From contig ML682007.1 in assembly GCA_007922195.1 (NCBI GenBank), forward strand, positions 20,140,998-20,204,997: a stretch of 64,000 nucleotides of DNA, written 5' to 3'. The position numbers and the translations under genes are program-made. Positions 45,498 through 57,500 of the stretch are shown in pieces (the first letter of the stretch is position 1; each line of letters begins with the position of its first letter). The notes under the pieces are model-generated. The model was not told the origin of the DNA. It did no database searches and worked only from the letters and a program-made list of their open reading frames with translations. The stretch comes from Podocnemis expansa (taxonomy: Eukaryota > Chordata > Testudines > Podocnemididae).

Positions 45498-48400
45498 CTG
45501 CAGTTCATTACGCTGATGTTAGTAAGCCAGTTGTCCAATCAAGGACCAGAAACATCACTATGTGAGTCAGGTGAACAAACATGTTTTGTTACTGAGGAAT
45601 TAATAGATAAAGTGGAAGGTGGTGGAACCTGTTCATCCAAATTATTCAGTATATTCATCGTCTTACTAGTATTATCTTCTGGAGACAGCTAAGGATAACT
45701 TTTTACTGGGCTTCCCCCTCTTCCTTGTATTTTCAGTATTTCCGGTGCAACAAATGGTCTTGACATAAGAATTCTTAAATCAAAATCAAGATTTGCTAGT
45801 GAATGGACGTTGTTTTTCCCTTCACTATGGTATTGGTAGAAACCACAGATGGAACAGAGCTGGAGAGTTGAGATCTGGATTTGAAGTTCCACAAAACTCA
45901 GTGAAGAGTGAGTGTTTAAGTCACATATTTATGATTGAGTTCATCTGCAATAAAAAGGGAGTTGGCATTTGGCATTACATGGAAGATAAGCATAGGCCCT
46001 ACTGACTTGTGCTCATACATGCGGCACAGAGATCAATACGAGAATTGATCAGCATGCTCTCACTGCTGCCTACAGGCCTTTTGTTTGGTGAATTGACAGC
46101 ATTGTTCTTAACTATTGTAAGGAAGTGCAGAGGAAGAAAAAGAGCCTGTTGGATCCCGACTCCCTGCTTAGCGGGGAGAAGGTCAGAAGTACCATGTAGC
46201 AACATCAGGTAGAGGAAAGAGGGAGGCAAAATTTGCTTTGCTTCTGCTGTCTTTTTTTTTTTTTAAAGATTCCTAATTTCTCAGAAGTCCTAAGTTTTCT
46301 ATACTCTGAAGTTTAGTCTCTTTGCACCTTCCTGCACAGTTAATTCTGGTTTGGATTCTGTTACTGACATTGTCAATCAGATTTTGTTTTCAAAAAAGTG
46401 GAATGAGAGTGAATCCTTCCTTGGATCCCTTTTTTACTGAATCTCTCAAATCTGGGCAGAATTCTGAATACATATTTTCTACTTCGATCCCTCTCTGATA
46501 CTGACAACGTTAAGCAATGTGAGCAAAGCCAGTAGAAAATGGAAGGTGATTTTTTTTTTTGTCTGCATAGTTGTTAAACAAGCGTAAGATCTGAAAAATG
46601 CCATGAAGCTTTGAAATTGCAGCTTGAGCGCCTGCACAGCTTCCCTAGCATTTGGCTCATGCACTAAATATATTTGTTATTCTTTAAGTGCCACAGAACT
46701 CCTTGTTTGTTTTTCCTAGCACTTGGGTATTAGGAAATCTCCCTGTTTCAATCCCATGTGATTATGTCCTCTTGCCTCATTACTCTGTATTTGAAATCAG
46801 GACTCTGCCAGCTGACACAATGACAGTATTAATTCAGTAAACCAAAGAGGGAAAATACAAATATTCTTACTTGTTTGTAATCTTCTGGACTAGGACAGGA
46901 GATGATGTGGCAATTTCTTTGGGGGAAAAGGAGGAAGAAAAGACAGGATAACTTTGGTGGGGGAGGGCTGGGGATTTCCTATAAAGATTTTTTGTTTGTT
47001 TGTTTGTTTAGTGTTAGGATATCTATCTATCTTAGCCTAGTAAAAATTTGAGATGCCTGTTCTACGCTATATTACAAATCATGCTTGCGGCGTGAGTTCT
47101 CTACTGGTGAGGCTTAGTTATTTTTAACAGGCTGCTTCAGAGTGAACGTAGGGTTCATTTTCTAGGCTGGCATCCCTAGACCTTGGAGGGCTTTAAGTTC
47201 AATCAGAAAGAGAAGGATGTGGCATGGCTGGGAGATTCTGTCACATTGTAGTGTGTGTATTTAAGTGAATCTAGAGGGATCACCTAAAGTTCTGGAATTT
47301 CCCTGAATTTTGATATATAATTCTCAAAGCAGGTCTGTGGCTCTTTCACTTTCTGAAGTGAGGTAATGTTGAGATGCAAAGTCTCAAAGTTTAAATACAG
47401 CTTCAAATTAATGCTAAACAGACTCCATTATGGCCCTGATTCAGGACAACCTGTGTCCTTTTAAGCACACAAGAAGACCTGTTAGAATTAATGTCAATTA
47501 AAAAAAAAGTAAATATTTATGTTGCTCAAATAGTGGTTCATCACAGGCAGAACGTGGGTCTTGCAGCGAGACTGCCTGTTTACTGCAGCATGCTTCTTGT
47601 GCAGCTGATCTTGCCTCTGCTAACACTTGTCATTTAGCTTTATCATTTTCCAGCTGCAAAAAAGGGGCTAGACAGTTCACTGTCATTAGCTATTATTACA
47701 AACCTAGAAAGTGTGGTTTCTTAGAAGTATGTGAATTGGTCTCACGATCACATTTATAGATGACCCTGAAAAGTACAATAAATATCCCATTTGTATTACA
47801 GTCTAGGCATGCAGTCCTGCCCCACAGAAGTCAGTGGAAATTTTGCCATTCACATCAATAAGGCCAAGATTTCACACTAAGTACTTTTTTGAATATATGG
47901 AGCTCCATCTTATTGGTGCACCTGTCATAACTTTCTACTTTTGGTGGAGTGGATTGTCTTCTCCTTTATCCCTTTGACTTGTTATCTGGGATGGAGTGTT
48001 AAAAAAAAGAATAATTATTCAGTAACTGAAAGATTATCACCGCTAATGGGTCTGAATCTGACATGATCTGACAAACCTCATGCAGACAGGCAGTACAGAG
48101 AATATTTATTAGAATTTTTATATGACTCGCCAGACACCTATGTAGTGTATGCAAATGCCACATTTCTTAACAGTTAATATATGACCTTGTACAAGTCTAA
48201 TATGCCAAATGTATGCTGCTTACAAGTATAAATTTAGCATCTCCATGTATTTTGTTCCATATGGGAGGGTATTTTCCTGCATTCCAGAATGAGTACATGG
48301 GCAAATCTGCCATTTTTGGTGGTAGTCAAATGTAGATTTGTAAGTTACCTAAAATAACTTGCCTACTGTGTTTAACATCTTTACTCCCTGCACACACATT

Positions 48401-49406
48401 GCACTGGTTCGAAGGGAAGGGGCTCCCTTCAAACCTGCATTACCCAGTTGGTGGGATGGTGTTGCAGCATCAACCTTCCTGATCAGTTGAGCAGGTCTTC
48501 ACAGCTCTGAGATGTCAAGGAGTTCCAACTGACGATGGCAAATTTGCTTATGTCAGTGAAGAACTGCCCTATGTATATCGAATGCCTCCCACTCACATGG
48601 GGACAGCAAGTTGCCTACAGGAGGTGCGCTGTGAATAAAATTTTGTCTCCACCTCAGTTTGCACCAAAATAACAAAATCCATGTGAATTAATGCCTGTTA
48701 TTTGAATACACATCTGTTTACAGCCAGTTAATAGAGTACATTCAGAAATAACAAATGGTGTGCATTAAAACTCATTTAGTTATTTTGGTGCAACTTTGTG
48801 TTTTGACTGCGGCGTAGGCTTTTATTCTGCATTCTGGTGCATGTGGGTGGATGAAGCAGTGTGTCTCCAATTGTGGGATCACAGCCTTAAGTCTGGCTTA
48901 AAGAGATTTAGGGACAGAATGAGCTGAGAATCCAATTATGTATTTCCCAAGAAACTGGCCTGTGCTGAACCATAAGAATTTTTGCCTAAAGGGAGATCAG
49001 TTTCTCTTGTTCCACACCCTGGGGAGGATCAAAGGATCCTTTCTCTGTAATTGCCGGGTTCACGCTCCACTTGTCAGTGAGGCAGATGAGAATTTCATCA
49101 ATTGCAGACTTAGCTGGCCCTTCAATACCAACAAACCCAGCTGCAACAACAAGGGTTGATGTTTTGATTTCTCTTTTGTGTTATCTGATTCTCTTGAGGA
49201 TAAAATGCTAGGTGAATAATTTCATGTAGCGTAGCTGGTATGTAAATTCTTTCAATATATTTGTCATGACATTATTTATGCTTTTGTTTGAGTTCACCAA
49301 CCTCTTGTAGATACAAACTATATACTAATTTTAATAACAATGAACCTTGGATGAAAGGTACTATCTAGGTGCCAACTGTTACAGGTGGAACTAGAAGTAC
49401 TAAGAT
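45498..49406. other. Intergenic, no gene recognised
   Basis: Only a short PLE tail (46656-46714) and small homopolymer or gttt runs (46251, 46988) are visible. A 73-codon open frame at 48938-49159 has no recognisable domain or splice context. Confidence 0.4.
46656..46714 (+). mobile_element. Short PLE tail insertion
   Basis: Flanks cctagcatttgg (46644-46655) and cctagcacttgg (46715-46726) differ at one base. The body has ctcatgcactaaat and gtgccacagaactccttg. Confidence 0.8.
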
Positions 49407-51028
49407 CCAAAGGGGTAGTTGTGTTAGTCTAGTTCAGTAAAACAAACAAACAAGGAGACTTGTGGCACTTAAAGACTAACAAATTTATTTTTTGTGTGAG
49501 CTTGCATGGGAGAAAAACCCACTTCATCAGATGCTATGAAGATGGGGGAACTTACAGAATGGTAGGAAATAAATGCAGGGAAATGTAAGTCATGGGAACA
49601 GGTCACACTGCAACAGCAAAGCAAAACAGTTGTAAAGATTCCAACACTGGGGAACAGCATACAGAGGAAAATGTGGTCAGATCCCCTCTTGTAATGAGAA
49701 AAAAATCCAGTGTCCATTCCGATTAAGCCCTGAAGCAATGCAACCAAATTTACAAATGAATTCAAGTTCAATAGCTTCCCTTTGATTTTAGTGTGCATCT
49801 GTGTGAGCGCAGCAATTAACAAATCATTAATGGAGTGATCACAAAGACTGAAATGCTGACCCACTGGTTTTACAGTTTTGAGATTTCTGATGTCAGATTT
49901 GTGCCCATTTATTCTTTTGTTCTGTTTGCCCAATATATAAGGCAGAGAGGCACTTCTGACACATGATGGCATAAATCACATTGGTGGATGAGCAGGTGAA
50001 TGAGCCTTTAATGGAGTAGCTGGTTTGATTAGGTCCTGTAATAGCATCTTTTGCGCAGATATGTGGGCCAAGTTGACAGTGTGGTTTGTTGCAGGGATAT
50101 GTGCTTGCTTTAATGGTTCTGTTGTTAGGTCTGTAGTTGCTGATAAGTATCTGTTTAAAGTTGGGGGGCTGTCTGTAAGTGAAGAGAGGTCTGTCTCCCA
50201 AGGTTTCAAAGAGTGAGGGATCATCTTGTAAAACAGGCTGTAGACCCCTGAGGGTGTCCTGTAGAAGTCTGACGTGGGGGTTGTATGTGATGACCAGTGG
50301 TGTTCTGTTGTTTTCTTTCTTGGACTTCTTGTGTAGTAGTTGACTTTGGGGTACCCACTTGGCTCTGTCAATTTGTTTCTTCACGTCTGCAGCTGGGTAC
50401 TGCAGTTTTAAGAATGCTCGATAGAGATCCTATCTCTCTCTCTGTCTGAGGGATCAGAGCAAATGCAGGTATATCTTAGGGTTTGGCTGTAGACAATGGA
50501 TCGTGTAGTGTGTTTTCGATGAAAGCCCGAGGGATGTAGGTAACTATACCAATCAGTAGGTTTTCGGTGTAAGGTGGGGCTTGTGTGTCCATCCCTAATT
50601 TGGACTGTAGTGTCCAGAAAGTGGATCTCCTGTGCGGAGTGCTCCAGGCTAAGTTTAATAGTGGAATGGAAATTGTTGAATTCTTTGTGGCAATCTTCAA
50701 GGGCATCTCTACCATGGGCCAGATGATGAAGATGTCATCAATATAGAATAAGCAGAGGAGTGGTGGTTTGGGATGCGACTTGAGAAAACAGTGTTCTAGG
50801 TCAGCCGTAAAAATATTGGCATATTGTGGGGCCATGCAGGTGCCCGTAGCAGTGCCACTGACTTGAAGGTATAAATTATCCTCAAAGCTGACATGGTCGT
50901 GGGCAAATACAAAGTCACAAAGTTCAGCCTTGAGGTGTGCTGTGGCATCATCTGGGATGGTTCTTCTAATAGCTTGTAATCTATCCTTATGTGGGATGTT
51001 GGTGTAAAGCACTTCCAAATCCATCAGT
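49407..51028 (-). mobile_element. Penelope-like retroelement, copy 2, 5' truncated
   Basis: Minus-strand PLE body. RT blocks from about 51028 downward: TNIPHKDRLQAIRRTIPDDA, LYLQVSGTATGTCMAPQYAN and CLFYIDDIFIIW, with the YxDD box intact (YIDD), unlike copy 1. The frame is lost just after YIDDIFIIW. The linker (50384-49893) holds NRTPLVITYNPHVR and YPCNKPHCQLGPHICA, then the GIY-YIG start YAIMCQKCLSALYIGQTEQ. The 3' tail ends at tccaaaggggtagttgtgtt near 49410. It lacks the N-terminal part and its 5' end abuts another MITE at about 51030. Less decayed than copy 1 but not functional. Confidence 0.9.
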
Positions 51029-51029
51029 C

Positions 51030-51156
51030 TATGATGATCAGATATCCTGATTTTTCTAGAGACAGTCCCTGTAATATGGGCTTCTTTTAGTGTGGCACCT
51101 ATTACTGCCCTGCCCACCCTGTTCCTGATTTTTCACACTTGCTATCTGGTCATCCT
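51030..51156. mobile_element. Short MITE abutting PLE copy 2
   Basis: Left gatgatcagatatcctgatt and right cttgctatctggtcatcct form inverted ends around gagacagtccctg; this resembles a common sauropsid element with ends gtgaccagatgtcc. Flank duplication not resolved. Confidence 0.6.
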
Positions 51157-54100
51157 ACGTATTACTGATGATCTATCCTCTGACATTTTTCCTTAATGAC
51201 TCTCATCTTTGCTGTGGAAAGAGCTTCAAAGAGGTATCAGAAATCATGATGACATTTATAGAGCTGATATCCAGAGGTAGTGGATATATACCATCCCCAG
51301 TGATTTCAGCAGGGTGGGGTTACTCAGTTATTTCTGAAAAATAAGGTCCATTAAATTTGCAGCAGCCATTTTGGGATTTTTATTTACATCCAAAAGCACA
51401 ATGAGAGATAGACTGGAGAAACCAAGAAGCAAATACACTGTCATTGACCCAATTGTGCTGTGTCCTCTCTTTCATCAAAGCCCTGGCAAAGCTCCTGTTA
51501 CTGACTCTTTATCCCAAAGCTCACTTTCTTCTTTAAGCTTTGTGCGCCACTTGCTTTTGACATGCTTCTTTATTGTGTCAGTGTGAGCACTGTCCTCAAT
51601 GCTGCAGCACTTGTAGCGAAAAACATTTTCTTCATTCCTGGCTTTGATTTTTCTTGAAAATTTTTAAACCTTAATTTTTTTTCTTGATATTTAGGAACAG
51701 ATTTGCATTTTGCCCCATGTTTACCTTTCTTCCTTATTTCTATCTCTATGGGATTGATTGTTTAAATTCAGTGCCGCACTAAATAGACACAAAGAAATAC
51801 ACAGGTTGTGTCTTCTTGTGAGTCAGTCATAGCATGATATTACTATTGGATTTTCTGGCCTCCATTATATGCATGCACTATGTTTTACACTGTAGAACTG
51901 CTTCAGTGTCAGAGGTGCAGGCACAACAATCACATAAAGCATTAAAGCTTAAGAAAAATAAATATACCTCTCCCAAAAATGAGTGGATTGATAAAAGGAC
52001 ATAAATCAGTAAAAACCAAACTCCTTTAATTAAGAAAATGGTAGTTTGTCGGTGAAAACTGGGAAAAACAGAAAACACAGAACACTAATATCACTGCATG
52101 GGCAAAAGCTTCAGAGTACCCTTTCATAATCTTTGTCAAGACCTTAATCTCCGTGTGTGAAATCCTGGCCACAGAGAACTCCCATTACTTCAGTAGGGTC
52201 AGGGTTTTACCCCTGTTATCTGACAAATAAGAAGTTCACATCAAGCTGGAACACTACAGCTGTGTAACAGGAGAAACCTCAAGATCTATATCAGCCTGGT
52301 TTCAGTCACAAGTCTGACCACAGAGGCCCATGAACTTCATGCACCATGAGGAAGAGAAATACTGTATTCAGAAGGGATTTCTCAATCTGCAGAATGGGTT
52401 CTGAAATAGATGGCTGACTACCAGCTGTCGCTGTGCACTTCAGTCTTGTAAGCAATGAAGCAGTCTTTGACTCAGTAAAATAACAAAAGCTGTCTTGGAG
52501 GCACGAGCCATGAGTGAATATAACATAAGAACAGCTATGCTGCATCAAACCAATGGTCCATCCAACTGAGTCTCCTTTTCTTCAAACAGTGGCCAAGGTC
52601 TAATGCATCAGAGGGAATAAACAGCACTGGACAAGACAATTATCAAATGATCAATCCCCTGTTGTCCATTCTCAGCTACTGGCAGTTAGGAGCTTAGAGC
52701 ACGCAGAGCCTGGAGTTGCAACCCTGACCAACTTGGCTAATAGTCATAGATCGGCCAATCCTCCATGAACGTATCTGTTTGAGTCCACAGTAGTCTTGAT
52801 CTTCACAACATATTCTACAGGGTGACTGTGTTGTATGAAGCAGTACATCCTTTTGTTTATTTTAAACAAATGGTATTTTGTATTCAGATAGTAAGTATGC
52901 GGTATTAACCATTCATAGTAAAAGACCACAAGTAAACCAAGGCTTTTTTTTCAAAAATATTTTAGTTCATTTATTAGTAACAAAAGCAAAATTTATACCC
53001 AGAACATCAGTAAATATTAGCTGTACCTGAAACTGTTAGAAATAGATTTCTGAAATATCAGACAAACATCAAAATGGGATATAAATATTTTCAAGCATCA
53101 CCTATTTCTAACATAGAAAAAAATTAAGCACGTGCACAATGGGAGTGCTTTCTTTGGGCTTCAACAGGCTTTGGATGAGGCCTTAAGTGGGGTGGACTCA
53201 AGCATATGTGTAGGCCCAAAGCATAACACATGCATATATTCATTCCTGAACTGGGGTGTTACACAGTAAGCAATTTGGGATGGAGACCAGATTTTCCTTG
53301 GGTTCTGTGGAGGAGCTAAGAGCTCTTGAGGGTCCTAACAAGATGAACATTAAACATATGGTAAAAAAGTATTCTGAAACTCTCTAGATATTAGTCATAC
53401 ACTTAGCAGCTGCATATAAAATCTATCCGCAGTAGGTGTCTGAAATAGCAGCTACATCATGATGTTAAAATATTCTATTTTGACATCTACTTAGGGTGCA
53501 GAGACTTAGCCACATGGCCTGTGCATTATTTGTCTACATTGTGGTAATTCTGTGCAGATGCTGCCATCAGAAAAGTACCATTCCAAGCAATGCATTGACT
53601 TCCCAGTTGTCACAGATAAAGATCACTAACCAATGTTTTCAAAGATAATTGAAAATTATTGTATTCAGTGGAGGTGGGATGACAGGAGCAGGCAGTATTG
53701 CCTATGAAACTTCCCCTTCTATTTCTGTCCATGAGAGACAATAGCAGGACCCTTTATAACCTGGCATGGATCATTCAGAGCCTGAACCAGTGAAAAATGA
53801 AGTCATTGCCTCCAGTAAGAGTTGGATCAGGCCCTCAGGTTACTACACTGACACCATTAGCTTCATCATGCAAAAAAAAAAACCATACACCATGTTCTCC
53901 AGCTGAACACCAACATGATGTAAGAGAACATGCAGTGCAACTAACTAAACGCAGCAGTTAATATTTTCAAAGACTGTAAGCTTTTATTATTTTTTCCCTA
54001 CAGCTAAAATATCTGCCATTAGTTTGGCTGCTGGATATGGCTATGTCATATAATGATACACAGACATTTTATTTAGCCAATGATTTCCAAACGCGTGCAT

Positions 54101-54247
54101 TTTTTAAAGACATGCACTGATTTTTATAAATAATAATTACTGAATAACAAAAATTGTCCTCACATTGTCACCTTCTATGTAAACTAGCAAACATACATAT
54201 TCAGCTAATAAATACATCATCTGACATTGCAACATTTAATGTCAAGC
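51157..54247. other. Intergenic or distal IL12B 3' UTR, no gene recognised
   Basis: No exon supported. The right part (about 53980-54247) may be 3' UTR of IL12B: the reverse complement contains aataaa at about 53987 and again near 52970. Otherwise AT-rich DNA without recognisable repeats. Confidence 0.35.
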
Positions 54248-54281
54248 AAATAAATAAATAAATAAATACATAAATAAATAG
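54248..54281 (-). promoter_or_regulatory. AU-rich element in presumed IL12B 3' UTR
   Basis: On the minus strand this is a run of overlapping attta pentamers (tatttatttatg, then tatttatttatttattt), about 280 bp after the IL12B stop. Such elements control cytokine mRNA decay. The motif is seen directly; that it is in the mature mRNA is inferred from position. Confidence 0.7.
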
Positions 54282-54562
54282 ATAGGTGCAATACTATACC
54301 ATGTAAAAAACCCCCAGCATTTAAGTATATCAAAAATTTTGATTAAAATGTTAGTTTGACTGGTGAGTGCCATAGGCATCATTTAAATATTGAGAACAAT
54401 ATATTAAGAGCTGTGTCAATCACTGACACATTAATCTATTACAAAAAAATTGCACCGTCTTCTTAATCTTCAAATGCAGTTTTTCCTACCATTCATTTTT
54501 AACCATTTGTCTGTTTCATTTTCTTCTTGGGGGCTTTCCTTCTGCCATTTCCTCAAAATCTT

Positions 54563-57500
54563 TTAGTGATTACTGCAAAGAAAATCAGACAAAATTACTG
54601 TAACATTCCCCAGGCACATGTTTTCAGTCCACTTCCCATTAAATTTATGCCAGCTTGGCTTTGCTGCTGAAACAGCAGAGTCCCAATTGGGCAAAAACAC
54701 ATAAACCCAGAGTTTCAAAGGTATTTAGGATATGAAAGATGCAAGTAAAGGCCTAATAGGATTTTTCAATGTGTCTAAGTAGGTAAGGCACCTAACTCCC
54801 ATTAATTTCAGTGAAAGCTAGGCATCAAGCTTAAGTGCTTGATGAAATTTTCAGAAATGCTTATCTGCATCTTAAGGTGCCAAATACTTTGAAAATGTGG
54901 CCCTTAAATATTGGTGCAATTTTATTTATTTAATATCAGTGGGCTTATGCATGTGATCAGAATTGCACAGGTGCTCATATGCTATACCTTAAAATCCAGG
55001 TGTTTTTTCGATTAAAATCAGGGAGGAAAAAATTCTGTAGAATTTTTTGTAAATGACCTTTCCATTTTTTTCCCCGCCTGCTCTGTTTTTGTCCACAGAG
55101 AGACCCATTACTTCCATGCCTCACAAAGGCCGACAGTGAATTCCATTTTGAGCACAACAAATGGTACCATCCGGGGAAATAATTAGGACTAAGATCTCCT
55201 TAGAACAGGAAAGAAACTACTTCAGGGCCTCCATAGAAGAGCTACTACTGGAAAGCACTCCTTGATGAACCCAAAATAAATAGATTGAGACAACTTTGAT
55301 CTGTCTCAGATCAGTTCACTTCAGTAGGTCCTGGGTTCAATTCCCAGGGGGTTGGACTCAATGATCTCATGAGGTCCCTTCCAGCCCTATGGATTGATTG
55401 ATTGATAGTAGTACAACTATGCCCATCAGTGCATATTCATACATCTCTTATACAGACCAGTCGTTAGACGGAGAGAAAGGTCAGCACTCTGCCAGTGTGG
55501 GTTACTGTAGCAGCAGTTCCACACTCATACTTCCTTGAAGGACATAATAAAAATACCTGGCTAGGCAGAGAGCCCCTTAAACCATTAACTATTCCAGGTG
55601 AACCCTCATAGATGTTTCCTGTCTAGTGTAAATGAACTCTAATTATTTCTCCAGGGTTTTCTGAGGAAGAAAGCGATACCCTCTGTTGGACATTGTGGTC
55701 ACATTTATACAGACTCTCATTCCCTCAAAGTTATGTCAAGAAACAACTTCTTCCACTCCATACCGCAAATAGGGCAATACTAAGGGACAAAGGAAATTAA
55801 TATTTGAGAAAAATAAGCTCACATATCCCCACTTCCGCCTACCTAGCCAAAAAAGTTACTTTTGCTACTGTGATTAAATCATGCATTTGAGCTTTACCTG
55901 CAGGTTGACGGGTCACTCCAAGATGAATTGTAATACCGATCTTTAGCTTGGACGTAAATCTTGCTCTTGCTTTTCATTTCAATATGGACGAACTGTTCGT
56001 CAGTACAAAACTATGAACAAAAATGCAGTCCATTAAATGGGTGGTAGGAAGTCAAGCAGAAGTTAAACATCAAGTTGAAGTAATCTAGCTGATCTTATTA
56101 CTAAAATGAAAATGTGTTCATGTACATTATCACTGCTGCATCAAAGCAAAAAAGAAACTTCTTCAGAAAGCAAATCAAACTGATCTGAAATACCCTGGTA
56201 GGTCCTTACAAGATACCACGTGATTTCTATTGGTGGACCTGCCGCTGCTGCAAACCCACTTGTAAAGCTAGCCTGTATATTTTTAATGAGGCCCTTCCTC
56301 GGTGCCAAAGACCATAAATAAGGAGATGGCTCCATCTGCTGGTGTGCATTTCCTTCATTTTTTTTTTAACTTGACAAAACATGTTAGCAAGTTCCAAAAG
56401 GGTAGCTGTGTTAGTCTAGTTTGTCTAGTGCTTGTTTTTTCACCCACACATGTGCATTAGCAATGGAAACAAATCTATTTTCGGACTTTTTAAAATTATT
56501 ACTACTTAATAACATGCTGCTGGTGATTGGCAAGCAGTTGGTAAAGGGGAAAAGTATCCTCCAGCTTCTTGGATAGCGTAACAGCATGAGTCATTGATTC
56601 TTTCCATAGCCCTGGTGTGCAAATCTGAACTGTGCATGTGCGAACAATCTGCACTGCATCTCAGCATGGCAGAAATAAGGCTGCCTTTGTCCTTGGTATG
56701 GTTAAACTTTGTGGATTTTTCCCAATTCAAGATCCACAGAGCCTACGCCAAAGTGAACAGATGCTTTTTTACCCTCCTGCTAACATGGCTGTGCAACGCT
56801 GGATTTGACATTGTTTTTACACACCTCCTTCCCTCTTGCTACAAAGATCTGCTCTTCTCAAGTGCTGGACAGTAAGTATTATTGTCCTGGCACTACCCTG
56901 AAGCAGAGTACTTGCTTTGACTGTGTCTCCTTAGTCAGAAAGATTCTTGACAATGAGATCTAAAGTTTGCGCAAATAGCAAAGAGATACTGCGAATCATT
57001 ATCTTTGGTATGTAAAAAGATGACCTATGGTGTCGGCTTTTATGATGTTACCAGGAAATTTTGTCAATAGTGGTCTCATTTATTTCTGTTAGGGTAGCAT
57101 TTAGGGACCTCAGTTAGGCCAAAGTCCCAGATATATCACATAGTCATATAATTTATATGACATTTTGCTCCAAAAATCTCACAATTTAAAAGCTGGGCGA
57201 AGCAAATGATTGGGTTGGGCAGAGAGGTTAAAAGAGGAAAGCTTAACAGATGTAACAGGATGACCTAGAGAGTTATATGCCAAAAAATTTTGAGGGTGCA
57301 AGCACAGGACTGATATTGGTAATTAATGGCCATGGTGGTGTTTCAGTGAATATACCTCACTAAATTCTAATACTACTTTTATTAACAGGTTGCTTTTCAC
57401 TGCAGGGGATCCCAAAGCACTTTCCACACTACCAACCCTCTAGTCCTGCTCAGACAAAGTTCATTATTGAAATCATTAGGTAATTTGAGTTAGAACAACA

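Noticed and set aside
46868..46916. Possible minus-strand exon reading NCHIISCPSPEDYKQ between ag and gtaaga
   Set aside because: Splice-like ends and two cysteines were tempting, but no partner exons or known family could be found; chance is likely.
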